Positions 1 to 6,658 of a DNA stretch of 7,575 nucleotides are shown in pieces. Source of the stretch: Chloroflexota bacterium (lineage in GTDB: Bacteria > Chloroflexota > Anaerolineae > Aggregatilineales > UBA3940). Where the stretch lies: assembly GCA_024643825.1 (NCBI GenBank), contig JAHEME010000124.1:1-7575 (forward strand). The letters run 5' to 3'. Both the position numbers and the translations under genes were made by a program. The notes under the pieces were generated by a model. It made no database searches, had not been told where the DNA came from, and saw nothing but the letters and a program-made list of their open reading frames with translations. Position 1 is the stretch's first letter, and every line of letters starts with the position of its first letter.

Positions 1-2588
1 GGGCCGGGAGTGTAGTGAGCGTCGGCATGATGGGAAGCCTGTAAAACCAGTGCCTCGGCACTGAGTCTGCTTTTCTCCTCGATTGCTGGCTGTTCTGGGA
101 AGCGTCCTATGCGCTTCTGAACGTGGAAACGCCATACCTGCGCCGCCCGCTGGTAGATGTAAGCCAGCTTTTGCCGAACCGGGGTGGCACGCAGGGCTGA
201 AGAATCCCGCTGCATCGCCTGTGCGATGCGTACGGAGAATGCCAGATTCTTTCGAGGGGATTTCACCAATCTGCCCGCCTCGGCCCTGTGCCTCGCGGAA
301 ACTGCGCGTGAATCGATGATCACCAGCAGGGCAACCGTCTCGTCCTGCTGCTCCAGCAGGCGCGCCATCTCGAAGGCGATCTGCCCGCCAAACGAGAACC
401 CGCTGAGGTAGTATGGGCCTTCTGGCTGGAATTCGCGGATCGCCGCGACATAGGATGCAGCCATCTCGCCAACGGTGCGATGCGGTTCGGCTTTGCCGTC
501 CAGACCCAGCGCCTGCAGGCCGTAGACAGGTTGATCCGGGGGGAGATAGCGAAGCAGAGGCACAAATGGAAAGACATGCCCGCCCCGAGGGTGAACCAGA
601 AAAAATGGAGATTTGCTCCCGTTAGGCTGAAGGGGCACTAGGACAGAGCGGCCCGTAATCTCTTCGTCGCTCTGAACGATAGCGGCGAACTCTGCCACGG
701 TTGAGGCTTCCAACAGAGCCGCAATGGGGAGGCGGCGGCCAAATTCGCGCTCGACGCGGGTGAACAGATTCACCGCCGCCATCGACGTACCACCGAGATC
801 GAAGAATTTTTCGTGCAGACCGATGGGGGCGATGCCAAGCACATCCTCCCAAATGCGGGTAATGCGCTCTTCCAGGCTGCCCTCCACCAGCGGCGCTGGC
901 TGCGGCAGCCCTACGGTCTCCATCAGATACTTCTCCCGATTGGCGGCGCGGGCCAGCTTGCCGCTGGTCGTCTTCACGATCCACCCGTTGGACACGATAT
1001 GGACATCGGCCAGAGTCACTCCCACCTCGCCAGCCACCCGCTGTCGGATCGCTCGCACCAGGGCGGCGCGATCTTCGCCGGAATGCGCGCCGCGTACTTC
1101 GGTGACGAGCACGCAGGCATCCGTACCCAGCAGGGGATCGGGCACAGCAAAGGCGACGCAGCGACCACGCCGAACTCCCTCGACTTCGTTAGCGATGTCC
1201 TCGATATGAGCGGGGTGAATATTGCGCCCGCCGATGATAATCAGATCGTTTTTACGGCCAATGACGTAGAGTTCGCCGTTCGCCATATAGGCGAGGTCGC
1301 CTGTGTGGAAGAACCCATCCCGCAGCACATTCGTACCCGGCGGGTCGCCGAGGTAATGTCCATCGAACAGCCACGGGCTGCGGAAGATGATTTCGCCAAC
1401 CTGCCGCTCCAGCAGAGGCTCTCCGGCTTCATTGATGATGTAGAGTTCGGTGTCTGGAAAGACGCGACCGCAGCTTACCACTGGATGGGCAGCAGGTACC
1501 ATCTGACTGACGGGCACAGCCTCCCCGGTAGATTCGAGCAGTTGCCAGTCAATCCATTCGACCGGTGGGGGGTCGCCGTGGCGGGAGAGCGACAGCGTGA
1601 GCACATTTTCTGCCATGCCGTAGCCCGCCATCAGCGACTTCTCGGTAAGGCCCGTCGGGGCAAAACGCTCGAAGAACTGGACGTGACTCTCGTGGTTCAC
1701 GCGCTCCGCCCCGTTGATCACCCGCTTCACATGGGAGAGATCGAGGCGTGCGAGGTCTTCCTCCGTGATATGCCGGGCGCTGTGAACAAAGGCGAAGTTG
1801 GGCATAATGGTCATCGTGCCCCGGTAGGTGTGGAGCGCATCGAACAACATCGTGGGCGAGGCGATCCACTGGCGGTGGGACATCATGACGATGGGAACAC
1901 CCGCCAGCAGCGGCGCGATCATCGTGCCGACGAGACCCATATCGTGATACAGCGGCAGCCACGTCACTACGGTATCCTCGTTGGTCAGCCCATGCCGTGC
2001 CGCAAATGCCTCGCTGAAATCAACCACCGCTCGCTGTGTGATCTCGATACCGCGCGGCTCGCCTGTGGTTCCACTGGTGAACTGGACGAAGGCGATCTGC
2101 TTCAGGTCGTCGGGCGCGTGAGGAAGTGCTACATCGACTAGATCGGAATCGTCAACCGAGGTTGCCGCGATCACCTGGCAGGGCAGATCGCCGAGAATCT
2201 CCGCCACCGTCTGCTGCTGATCCGGGTCTGTGATCATAGCGCGGATTCCAAACTGCTCCACACGAGATCGCATCTTGACCAGATGGTAAGAAGGATCGCG
2301 AAGATCCGTAGGTGCTGGAGCGACCGACGGGATCGCGCCGATGAGCAGCGCGCCCCAGAACCAGCCGATGATGGATGCCAGATCGGAGGGCATCACGCTA
2401 ATCAGATCGCCGCGCCGAAGGCCAGTTCGCAGGTAGGTTCGCGCAGCAGCAGATGCCCGGTCAACTAGTTGCCCATACGTCAGAAGTTGTTCTGACTGCG
2501 TGGCATCGATCAGGATAATGGCGACCTGATCGGGAGCCTGCTGCGCCTTACGAATCAGGAAGCCCGGCAGCGTGTCATTGGCAGACAT
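1..2588 (-). CDS. Fatty-acyl-AMP ligase / acyl carrier / thioesterase tri-domain protein (3' end beyond window)
   Basis: Read from ATG at 2588, this frame stays open for 862 codons to the window edge, so the stop is not visible. Domain order is adenylation (about 1-560), carrier (about 570-645) and alpha/beta-hydrolase thioesterase (about 660 onward). Visible motifs are TSGTTG 171-176, YHDMGL around H215, NGAERV, YGMAE 323-327, HTGD 428-431, GRKND 444-448 and SGK with Lys544, the adenylation catalytic lysine. The carrier has LGGTS with phosphopantetheine Ser602. The thioesterase has GFSFGG with nucleophile Ser732 and a likely acidic residue Asp759. The WLPLYHDMGL and MPNFAF blocks and GRNIHPAHIED resemble fatty-acyl-AMP ligases more than amino-acid-activating domains. 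Inferred role: ATP-dependent activation of a fatty acid, loading onto the attached carrier, then release or transfer by the thioesterase. All motifs lie in one frame, so I see no frameshift. A ribosome site AGAGAGG precedes the start. Substrate and product are unknown. Confidence 0.9.
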   Translation of the reverse strand, partial: MSANDTLPGFLIRKAQQAPDQVAIILIDATQSEQLLTYGQLVDRASAAARTYLRTGLRRGDLISVMPSDLASIIGWFWGALLIGAIPSVAPAPTDLRDPSYHLVKMRSRVEQFGIRAMITDPDQQQTVAEILGDLPCQVIAATSVDDSDLVDVALPHAPDDLKQIAFVQFTSGTTGEPRGIEITQRAVVDFSEAFAARHGLTNEDTVVTWLPLYHDMGLVGTMIAPLLAGVPIVMMSHRQWIASPTMLFDALHTYRGTMTIMPNFAFVHSARHITEEDLARLDLSHVKRVINGAERVNHESHVQFFERFAPTGLTEKSLMAGYGMAENVLTLSLSRHGDPPPVEWIDWQLLESTGEAVPVSQMVPAAHPVVSCGRVFPDTELYIINEAGEPLLERQVGEIIFRSPWLFDGHYLGDPPGTNVLRDGFFHTGDLAYMANGELYVIGRKNDLIIIGGRNIHPAHIEDIANEVEGVRRGRCVAFAVPDPLLGTDACVLVTEVRGAHSGEDRAALVRAIRQRVAGEVGVTLADVHIVSNGWIVKTTSGKLARAANREKYLMETVGLPQPAPLVEGSLEERITRIWEDVLGIAPIGLHEKFFDLGGTSMAAVNLFTRVEREFGRRLPIAALLEASTVAEFAAIVQSDEEITGRSVLVPLQPNGSKSPFFLVHPRGGHVFPFVPLLRYLPPDQPVYGLQALGLDGKAEPHRTVGEMAASYVAAIREFQPEGPYYLSGFSFGGQIAFEMARLLEQQDETVALLVIIDSRAVSARHRAEAGRLVKSPRKNLAFSVRIAQAMQRDSSALRATPVRQKLAYIYQRAAQVWRFHVQKRIGRFPEQPAIEEKSRLSAEALVLQASHHADAHYTPG

Positions 2589-2593
2589 GCAAT

Positions 2594-2600
2594 CCTCTCT
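2594..2600 (-). promoter_or_regulatory. Ribosome binding site of the acyl-AMP ligase gene
   Basis: The minus strand reads AGAGAGG, followed by five bases and then the ATG at 2588. This purine-rich site at normal spacing supports that start, which also places the first residues (MSANDTLPGFL) where adenylation domains normally begin. Confidence 0.65.
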
Positions 2601-2613
2601 CATCAAATCACAA

Positions 2614-2626
2614 AGCGCGCTAGCGG
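2614..2626. repeat. 13-base direct repeat, copy 1 (candidate operator)
   Basis: The sequence AGCGCGCTAGCGG occurs here and again at 2671-2683, with starts 57 bases apart. Its core CGCTAGCG is a perfect palindrome, as expected for a dimeric regulator's half of a paired site. This copy would lie in the untranslated leader of the minus-strand gene, 26 bases upstream of its start codon. Confidence 0.5.
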
Positions 2627-2660
2627 AATTCGGGTTCGAATCGGCGGCGCGCATAGAGGA

Positions 2661-2688
2661 ATTGTATCCGAGCGCGCTAGCGGCGCAA
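2661..2688 (-). promoter_or_regulatory. Candidate sigma-70-type promoter for the acyl-AMP ligase gene
   Basis: On the minus strand a -35-like TTGCGC (2688-2683) and a -10-like TACAAT (2666-2661) are separated by 16 bases. The -10 matches the consensus at five of six positions and the -35 at three of six. Transcription would begin near 2654, giving a leader of roughly 65 bases. One copy of a 13-base direct repeat (2671-2683) occupies the spacer, which is a natural place for a repressor operator. This is pattern reading only. Confidence 0.4.
2671..2683. repeat. 13-base direct repeat, copy 2 (candidate operator inside promoter)
   Basis: This is the second exact copy of AGCGCGCTAGCGG, with the same palindromic core. 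It falls between the candidate -35 and -10 elements of the minus-strand promoter, so a bound protein would block polymerase. The regulator is not encoded in the window. Confidence 0.5.
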
Positions 2689-2720
2689 GTCGCAGCCTCG
2701 CGCCGTGTATCCCCCCGCGT

Positions 2721-2733
2721 TATACTCCCGCGC
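2721..2733 (+). promoter_or_regulatory. Possible leaderless promoter (-10 element) for the SH3b protein gene
   Basis: TATACT at 2721-2726 is a five-of-six match to the -10 consensus. Only seven bases separate it from the ATG at 2734, so transcription would start at or next to the start codon. The bases between are TCCCGCGC-like with no ribosome binding sequence, consistent with a leaderless message. No convincing -35 element is visible, which weakens the call. Confidence 0.35.
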
Positions 2734-4374
2734 ATGTATCGACGAAGACAACCACGCCGGGGCGGATGGCTCCTGGTATTGATCGTGATCGCCGGGCTGG
2801 GGGTGGGCGGATACTTTGCGTTGCAGAATGATCTGCTGCCGCTGCCGGGCGCACTCACCACCCGCGCCGAGATCGCCGAAGCCGCCAGTGATCTCAATGG
2901 GCTGGCCCGCGTCGAAAGTGCGTCGGGCGTGTATGACTTCCAGGTGACATCGGGGCTAACCGGGGAACGTCTGGTGGGCGTTCGGCTGAAGGTGGCGGTC
3001 GCCGGGCCGTCCCGCATGCTCTACGCTGAAGACCCGACGGGCGTGCACCTGCCGCTGGCTGTGCCTCTGACCGGGGAAACGACTGTGCGGCGTCTGACCA
3101 TGCCCCCCCGATCCGGGCTGAACTACAACATTGCCAGTGCCGCTGGGCCGTTGGAGTACACCCGTCTCGCCCCGCTGGGTACGCTCACCGAAGCGGGACT
3201 GCGCGACCGCCTGCGCACGGGTGGGGATCGGTCGGTGCTGATCTACCTCTATAACCCCATGGCGCCGCTGGCCCTGACCGGAGCCGCGCTCGAAGCCTAT
3301 GCCACGCCCTTCGAGAACGTAACCGTACTGCGCCCCGGCGTCGATGATCCGGGCGCGACCGGGTTGGTGATCGTGGGCTTGAACCGGGATGTGTATGATT
3401 CATGGGCGCACATCGCCATCGACCGCTACCTCGCGGGGCGCGTCGGGCAGGCTGCCGGAACCACTCTGGGCGGCGATCTCGATCTCGCCTGGGCCTACCC
3501 GGTCTTCGATGTGTTCCCGGCAGAGCCTACGCTCGATCTGGGCGCGGGCGATACGGTGACGTTCCAGATTCGCTGGCGGTCGCAGAACCCCGATCCGCCC
3601 CCGCCCTGGAGCCTGTTTGTCTCCAGCCCGGACGAAGGGCAGATCGCCGCATCCCCGGAATCGTTCCCCCTCAGCCCGGAGCAGCCGCAGCAGGAAGTGA
3701 CCGTCACGGTAGATCGCACCGGGCTGCCTGTCGGCGAGCACACCGTTACGGTGATCATCCAGCCGTTCAGCGATACGTTCGGGTTGATTCAGCAGACCGT
3801 GCAGCGTGAGATTCGCTTCACGGTGGCGGAGGCTCTTCCCACTCCCACACCGGGGCCGGGACTGCAATCGCTGGAGTTCACGCCGCTGGTCCCGCGTGAG
3901 GGGGATCGGCTGACGATCACCGCGCAGGGCTTCGAGCCGGGCGAGGCGGTATTGTTGGAGTTCATCGGCCCGGAGCGTTCGATCACTGATTCGCTGGCAG
4001 TCGCTGACCCGGATGGAGTCTACCACTACGAGATCGATCTGAGCACCGTGCCCGCCGGGTCGTATTCGCTGACGCTTACCGGGCAGCGCAGTACGATCAG
4101 CGGGCAGATCACCGTACCCGTCGGGGCAGGCATCGCCGATGGGGTGGTGGATACGGGCGAGCTAAATCTACGCACCGAGCCGGATTACAGCGCTCCGGTG
4201 CTGGAAATCCTGGTGCGCGGCGACGAACTCACCGTGTTGACGGTCAATGGCGATGACACCTGGTATGAGGTTGTCACCAAGACGGGCATTCAGGGCTGGG
4301 TGGATGCCAAGCTGATCAAACTCAACATTGATAGTACGTCCATCCCGTGGAATCCGCTGTACCCCGCGCCGTGA
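2734..4374 (+). CDS. Membrane-anchored extracellular protein with Ig-like domains and C-terminal SH3b domain
   Basis: The protein is 546 residues. It starts MYRRRQPRRGG and then has one hydrophobic segment (about 12-30), an uncleaved signal anchor with a positive cytoplasmic end, so the rest should lie outside the membrane. Residues about 35-255 match no family I recognise. Residues about 260-366 look like an Ig-type beta sandwich, containing a proline-rich NPDPPPPW stretch. A threonine/proline linker (TPTPGPG, about 370-376) leads to a second Ig-like unit (about 377-462). A bacterial SH3 domain follows (about 468-530: GELNLRTEPDYSAPVLEIL, then WYEVV and GWVDAKLIKL). SH3b domains commonly bind cell-wall or surface polymers; no enzymatic motif is visible. 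The frame is open upstream to 2572, but that stretch overlaps the divergent gene and would put the anchor 65 residues in, so ATG 2734 is preferred. Its function is unknown. Confidence 0.85.
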   Translation: MYRRRQPRRGGWLLVLIVIAGLGVGGYFALQNDLLPLPGALTTRAEIAEAASDLNGLARVESASGVYDFQVTSGLTGERLVGVRLKVAVAGPSRMLYAEDPTGVHLPLAVPLTGETTVRRLTMPPRSGLNYNIASAAGPLEYTRLAPLGTLTEAGLRDRLRTGGDRSVLIYLYNPMAPLALTGAALEAYATPFENVTVLRPGVDDPGATGLVIVGLNRDVYDSWAHIAIDRYLAGRVGQAAGTTLGGDLDLAWAYPVFDVFPAEPTLDLGAGDTVTFQIRWRSQNPDPPPPWSLFVSSPDEGQIAASPESFPLSPEQPQQEVTVTVDRTGLPVGEHTVTVIIQPFSDTFGLIQQTVQREIRFTVAEALPTPTPGPGLQSLEFTPLVPREGDRLTITAQGFEPGEAVLLEFIGPERSITDSLAVADPDGVYHYEIDLSTVPAGSYSLTLTGQRSTISGQITVPVGAGIADGVVDTGELNLRTEPDYSAPVLEILVRGDELTVLTVNGDDTWYEVVTKTGIQGWVDAKLIKLNIDSTSIPWNPLYPAP

Positions 4375-4471
4375 GGGGAGACACATGATGCACATCGGTT
4401 GCGTGGAGAGTTCATGCCGCTATCATTAGGATAGGTTGAGTCTCTCAAGATGCCTTTGTGTGGAAATGAAC
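4375..4471 (+). promoter_or_regulatory. Intergenic gap with candidate promoter for the restriction-modification operon
   Basis: TTGCGT at 4399-4404 and TATCAT at 4421-4426 are 16 bases apart and could form a sigma-70-type promoter, with a start near 4433. Just after it, TTGAG TCT CTCAA (4436-4448) can form a five-pair hairpin in the leader. GGAA at 4462-4465 lies six bases before ATG 4472 and is the best ribosome site. I see no clear terminator for the upstream gene and no C-protein box that I can recognise. Confidence 0.35.
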
Positions 4472-5698
4472 ATGATGTTTACAAATGAAGAGAAAAGAGT
4501 AGATTCCTATACGAATGAAAGTCCGACCATTCCTGGTTCTGTGAGTGCGGATACGCCTCTTGAAAGTCTCAATTTGAACTGGCGGGAACAGGATTTACGG
4601 GAACGAGAAAGAACAAAACATGTTCATCGTTTGCATCCGTATTTAGGGAAATATATCCCTCAATTGGTCGAGATATTTCTCCGGAAATACTTTGTTGCTG
4701 GACAGACGATCTTCGATCCATTCGTTGGTTCTGGGACAACACTTGTTCAAGCGAATGAATTGGGCATCAATTCCATTGGGTGCGACATCTCTGCCTTCAA
4801 TGTATTGTTAAGCTCCGTCAAAGCGGGCCAATACGATCTTTCTCTTATGCGACGAGAAGCAACTGACATCTTGGAGAAGGTGCGAGTTGCAACCCAGAGC
4901 GAGAAATACCAGATGTCCTTCTGGGAAACAAATACGGGAGTACCTTCAATCCCCGATCAAGATAATGGCTATTTGAACACCTGGTTTGCTCCGCAGGCAT
5001 TACGCGAACTCCTGGTTTATCGTTATTTAATTGATCATGAAGGTTACCGGTATCAGAGCTTGTTGAAAGTAATCTTAAGCCGTTCCGCACGCTCCTCTCG
5101 GTTAACAACACACTTTGATCTTGACTTTCCCAAGAAGCCACAAACAGAACCTTATTGGTGCTATAAGCATTCTAGAGAATGCACACCCACAGATGATGCG
5201 TTTAAGTTCTTGCAGCGTTATACAACCGATACGATACGAAGAGTTACTGAGTTTTCTTTGATTCGCACGGATGCATCAGTTTCGGTGCATCATGAAAACA
5301 GTCAATCGATTAAGCTGCCCAAGATTGATGGAGTCATAACAAGCCCGCCCTATGTCGGATTGATCGATTACCATGAGCAGCATGCATACGCCTATCATCT
5401 TCTGGGCCTTCAAGATAGGCGGGATGCAGAGATCGGGCCTGCCGCAAGGGGCAGTAGCCAAAAGGTGCAACGAGAATATCAAAGAGACATTAGTAAGGTG
5501 TTTCAAAATGCCCTGAGCTTTATGCCCCCGGGTGGGCGGCTCATTGTTGTCGCTGGGGATCGACGCGAGCTCTACGGAGAGATTGCTAACAAATTAGAAG
5601 TTGATGTTGAAGGAATTGTGAAACGACATGTGAATCGGCGAACGGGGAGACGAGCAAGCGACTTCTATGAGAGCGTCTTCATTTGGCGAAAGAAATAA
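4472..5698 (+). CDS. Type II DNA methyltransferase, predicted N4-cytosine type
   Basis: With ATG 4472 the product is 408 residues. It transfers a methyl group from S-adenosylmethionine to DNA and should protect the host against the endonuclease encoded next to it. Near the N-terminus, HRLHPYLGKYIPQL resembles motif X. FDPFVGSGTT (81-90) is motif I for cofactor binding, followed by GCDIS as motif II. The catalytic motif IV, TSPPY, is at 290-294; SPP(Y/F) is typical of N4-cytosine enzymes, whereas DPPY or NPPY marks N6-adenine ones. The long stretch between motifs I and IV probably holds target recognition and contains C230, H233 and C237. The GGRLIVVAGD strand and a C-terminal FIWRKK complete the fold. 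Alternative starts are TTG 4436, ATG 4466 and ATG 4475. Base composition is much lower in GC than both flanks. The methylated base is inferred from the motif alone. Confidence 0.88.
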   Translation: MMFTNEEKRVDSYTNESPTIPGSVSADTPLESLNLNWREQDLRERERTKHVHRLHPYLGKYIPQLVEIFLRKYFVAGQTIFDPFVGSGTTLVQANELGINSIGCDISAFNVLLSSVKAGQYDLSLMRREATDILEKVRVATQSEKYQMSFWETNTGVPSIPDQDNGYLNTWFAPQALRELLVYRYLIDHEGYRYQSLLKVILSRSARSSRLTTHFDLDFPKKPQTEPYWCYKHSRECTPTDDAFKFLQRYTTDTIRRVTEFSLIRTDASVSVHHENSQSIKLPKIDGVITSPPYVGLIDYHEQHAYAYHLLGLQDRRDAEIGPAARGSSQKVQREYQRDISKVFQNALSFMPPGGRLIVVAGDRRELYGEIANKLEVDVEGIVKRHVNRRTGRRASDFYESVFIWRKK

Positions 5699-5735
5699 CC
5701 CCTGCTTCGCACCAGAAAATCAATGGGCATTCATT

Positions 5736-6572
5736 ATGACTGATTCAGAGGCTATGAAGGCTGCTATTCAAGCAGTCATACGCGAGATGATGGATCGTCA
5801 GATGGATAAGGTCTTACGAACAGATCCATTCATTGAAGAGAGGCATCATGCCAGCAAACCTCTCTATGCCGCATTGGTTCCTGATGAGATATTCAAAGGA
5901 TCGCACTTCGAGCGCAGGTTTGTGACATCGTTCGGTTCGGTCTGGGAAAGACTGGCCGTCGTTGCGGCAAATTCGGGACTCGGCTATGGGGCACAAGGGC
6001 ACAGAATTGATGGGCTTGTGGGAGAAGAGCGACTGCGGAGAATTTCAGAAATACTTGGCAATCTCGAACATTCCGCAAAAGGAAAGAAGAAGACCAAACC
6101 TGACTGGGATGCAGAGATCCACTATGTCCTGGATGGGGGTGGCGAGAAGCTCCCTACCTTCGTTGTATGTGATGTTTTTGCACAAAGTACAATTACACAT
6201 GAAAGATTTGCATTTGAGTTGAAAGCGCCACTCCCAAACAGTGATATAACCAAAGTCAGTAAAGAAAAGCTCTTCAAGCTCTATTCAATGGACCCTCCTC
6301 AAATCGAAGGAGCCTACTTCGCTCTTCCTTATAATCCCTATGGGCGAAGAGTAGATTACGGTTGGAGCTTTCCTGCCCGGTGGTTCGATATGAAAGAAGA
6401 TCCTGTTGTGCTGATAGGTAACGAATTCTGGGATAAGATCGGCGGAACAGGTACTTACAAGGCATTCATAGAAGCCATTAATGAGATGGGGCACGATTAT
6501 AAAGAGCGCATCTACCGGGAGTTCCTTGGAATTGAACCTCCCGCTGATGCTTATGACCAAGTATTGGCGTAA
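5736..6572 (+). CDS. Type II restriction endonuclease, TdeIII family (predicted)
   Basis: The product is 278 residues from ATG 5736, which lies 37 bases after the methyltransferase stop on the same strand. An upstream in-frame ATG at 5667 would overlap the methyltransferase and add 23 unremarkable residues, so I prefer 5736, although its ribosome site is weak. The block FAFELKAPLPNSD followed by TKVSKEKLFKL (about 158-182) is what I associate with TdeIII-type enzymes. E161-L-K163 fits the last part of a PD-(D/E)xK nuclease centre, with D146 or P122-D123 as the metal-binding aspartate. Characterised TdeIII relatives are reported to recognise GGNCC; that specificity is carried over by family and not read here. 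The adjacent methyltransferase and absence of other genes fit a simple two-gene Type II system. Composition matches the methyltransferase and not the flanks. Family assignment is from memory of the motif, so other PD-(D/E)xK endonuclease families remain possible. Confidence 0.78.
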   Translation: MTDSEAMKAAIQAVIREMMDRQMDKVLRTDPFIEERHHASKPLYAALVPDEIFKGSHFERRFVTSFGSVWERLAVVAANSGLGYGAQGHRIDGLVGEERLRRISEILGNLEHSAKGKKKTKPDWDAEIHYVLDGGGEKLPTFVVCDVFAQSTITHERFAFELKAPLPNSDITKVSKEKLFKLYSMDPPQIEGAYFALPYNPYGRRVDYGWSFPARWFDMKEDPVVLIGNEFWDKIGGTGTYKAFIEAINEMGHDYKERIYREFLGIEPPADAYDQVLA

Positions 6573-6609
6573 CTAGGGGTCGATCAGTTCTGCCGACCCG
6601 ATTACGCCA
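6565..6609. terminator. Nested hairpin between convergent genes, possible bidirectional terminator
   Basis: An outer stem of eight pairs (TGGCGTAA 6565-6572 with TTACGCCA 6602-6609) encloses an inner stem of six pairs (GGGTCG 6577-6582 with CGACCC 6594-6599) and an 11-base loop. The outer left arm contains the endonuclease stop codon. No T-run follows on either strand, so it is not a classic intrinsic terminator, but its place between convergent genes fits transcription ending or message 3'-end protection for both. Confidence 0.45.
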
Positions 6610-6658
6610 TCGATTGGGATAAGCTCGTGGCGTTTAACAGCGGCAATATGCCCCCCGG

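Noticed and set aside
320..1962. Several short minus-strand frames that could suggest a broken gene
   Set aside because: They are in other frames. The frame starting at 2588 has no stop to the window edge and carries every expected motif, so the gene is intact as far as visible.
813..2141. 442-codon open frame on the plus strand
   Set aside because: It lies wholly antisense to the acyl-AMP ligase, whose motifs are continuous on the other strand. Its translation shows no recognisable domain and it is a by-product of GC-rich codon use.
2633..2642. GGTTCGAATC, resembling a tRNA T-loop
   Set aside because: The flanking bases do not form a T-stem and no other tRNA arms are present. It is a short inverted repeat (ATTCG GGTT CGAAT) by itself.
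2572..2733. Upstream GTG start extending the SH3b protein by 54 residues
   Set aside because: It overlaps the start of the divergent gene, lacks a ribosome site and would bury the signal anchor well inside the protein.
4375..4471. Possible target-site duplication or insertion-sequence end flanking the restriction-modification pair
   Set aside because: Comparing this gap with 6573-6658 by eye, I found no direct repeat longer than a few bases and no terminal inverted repeats.
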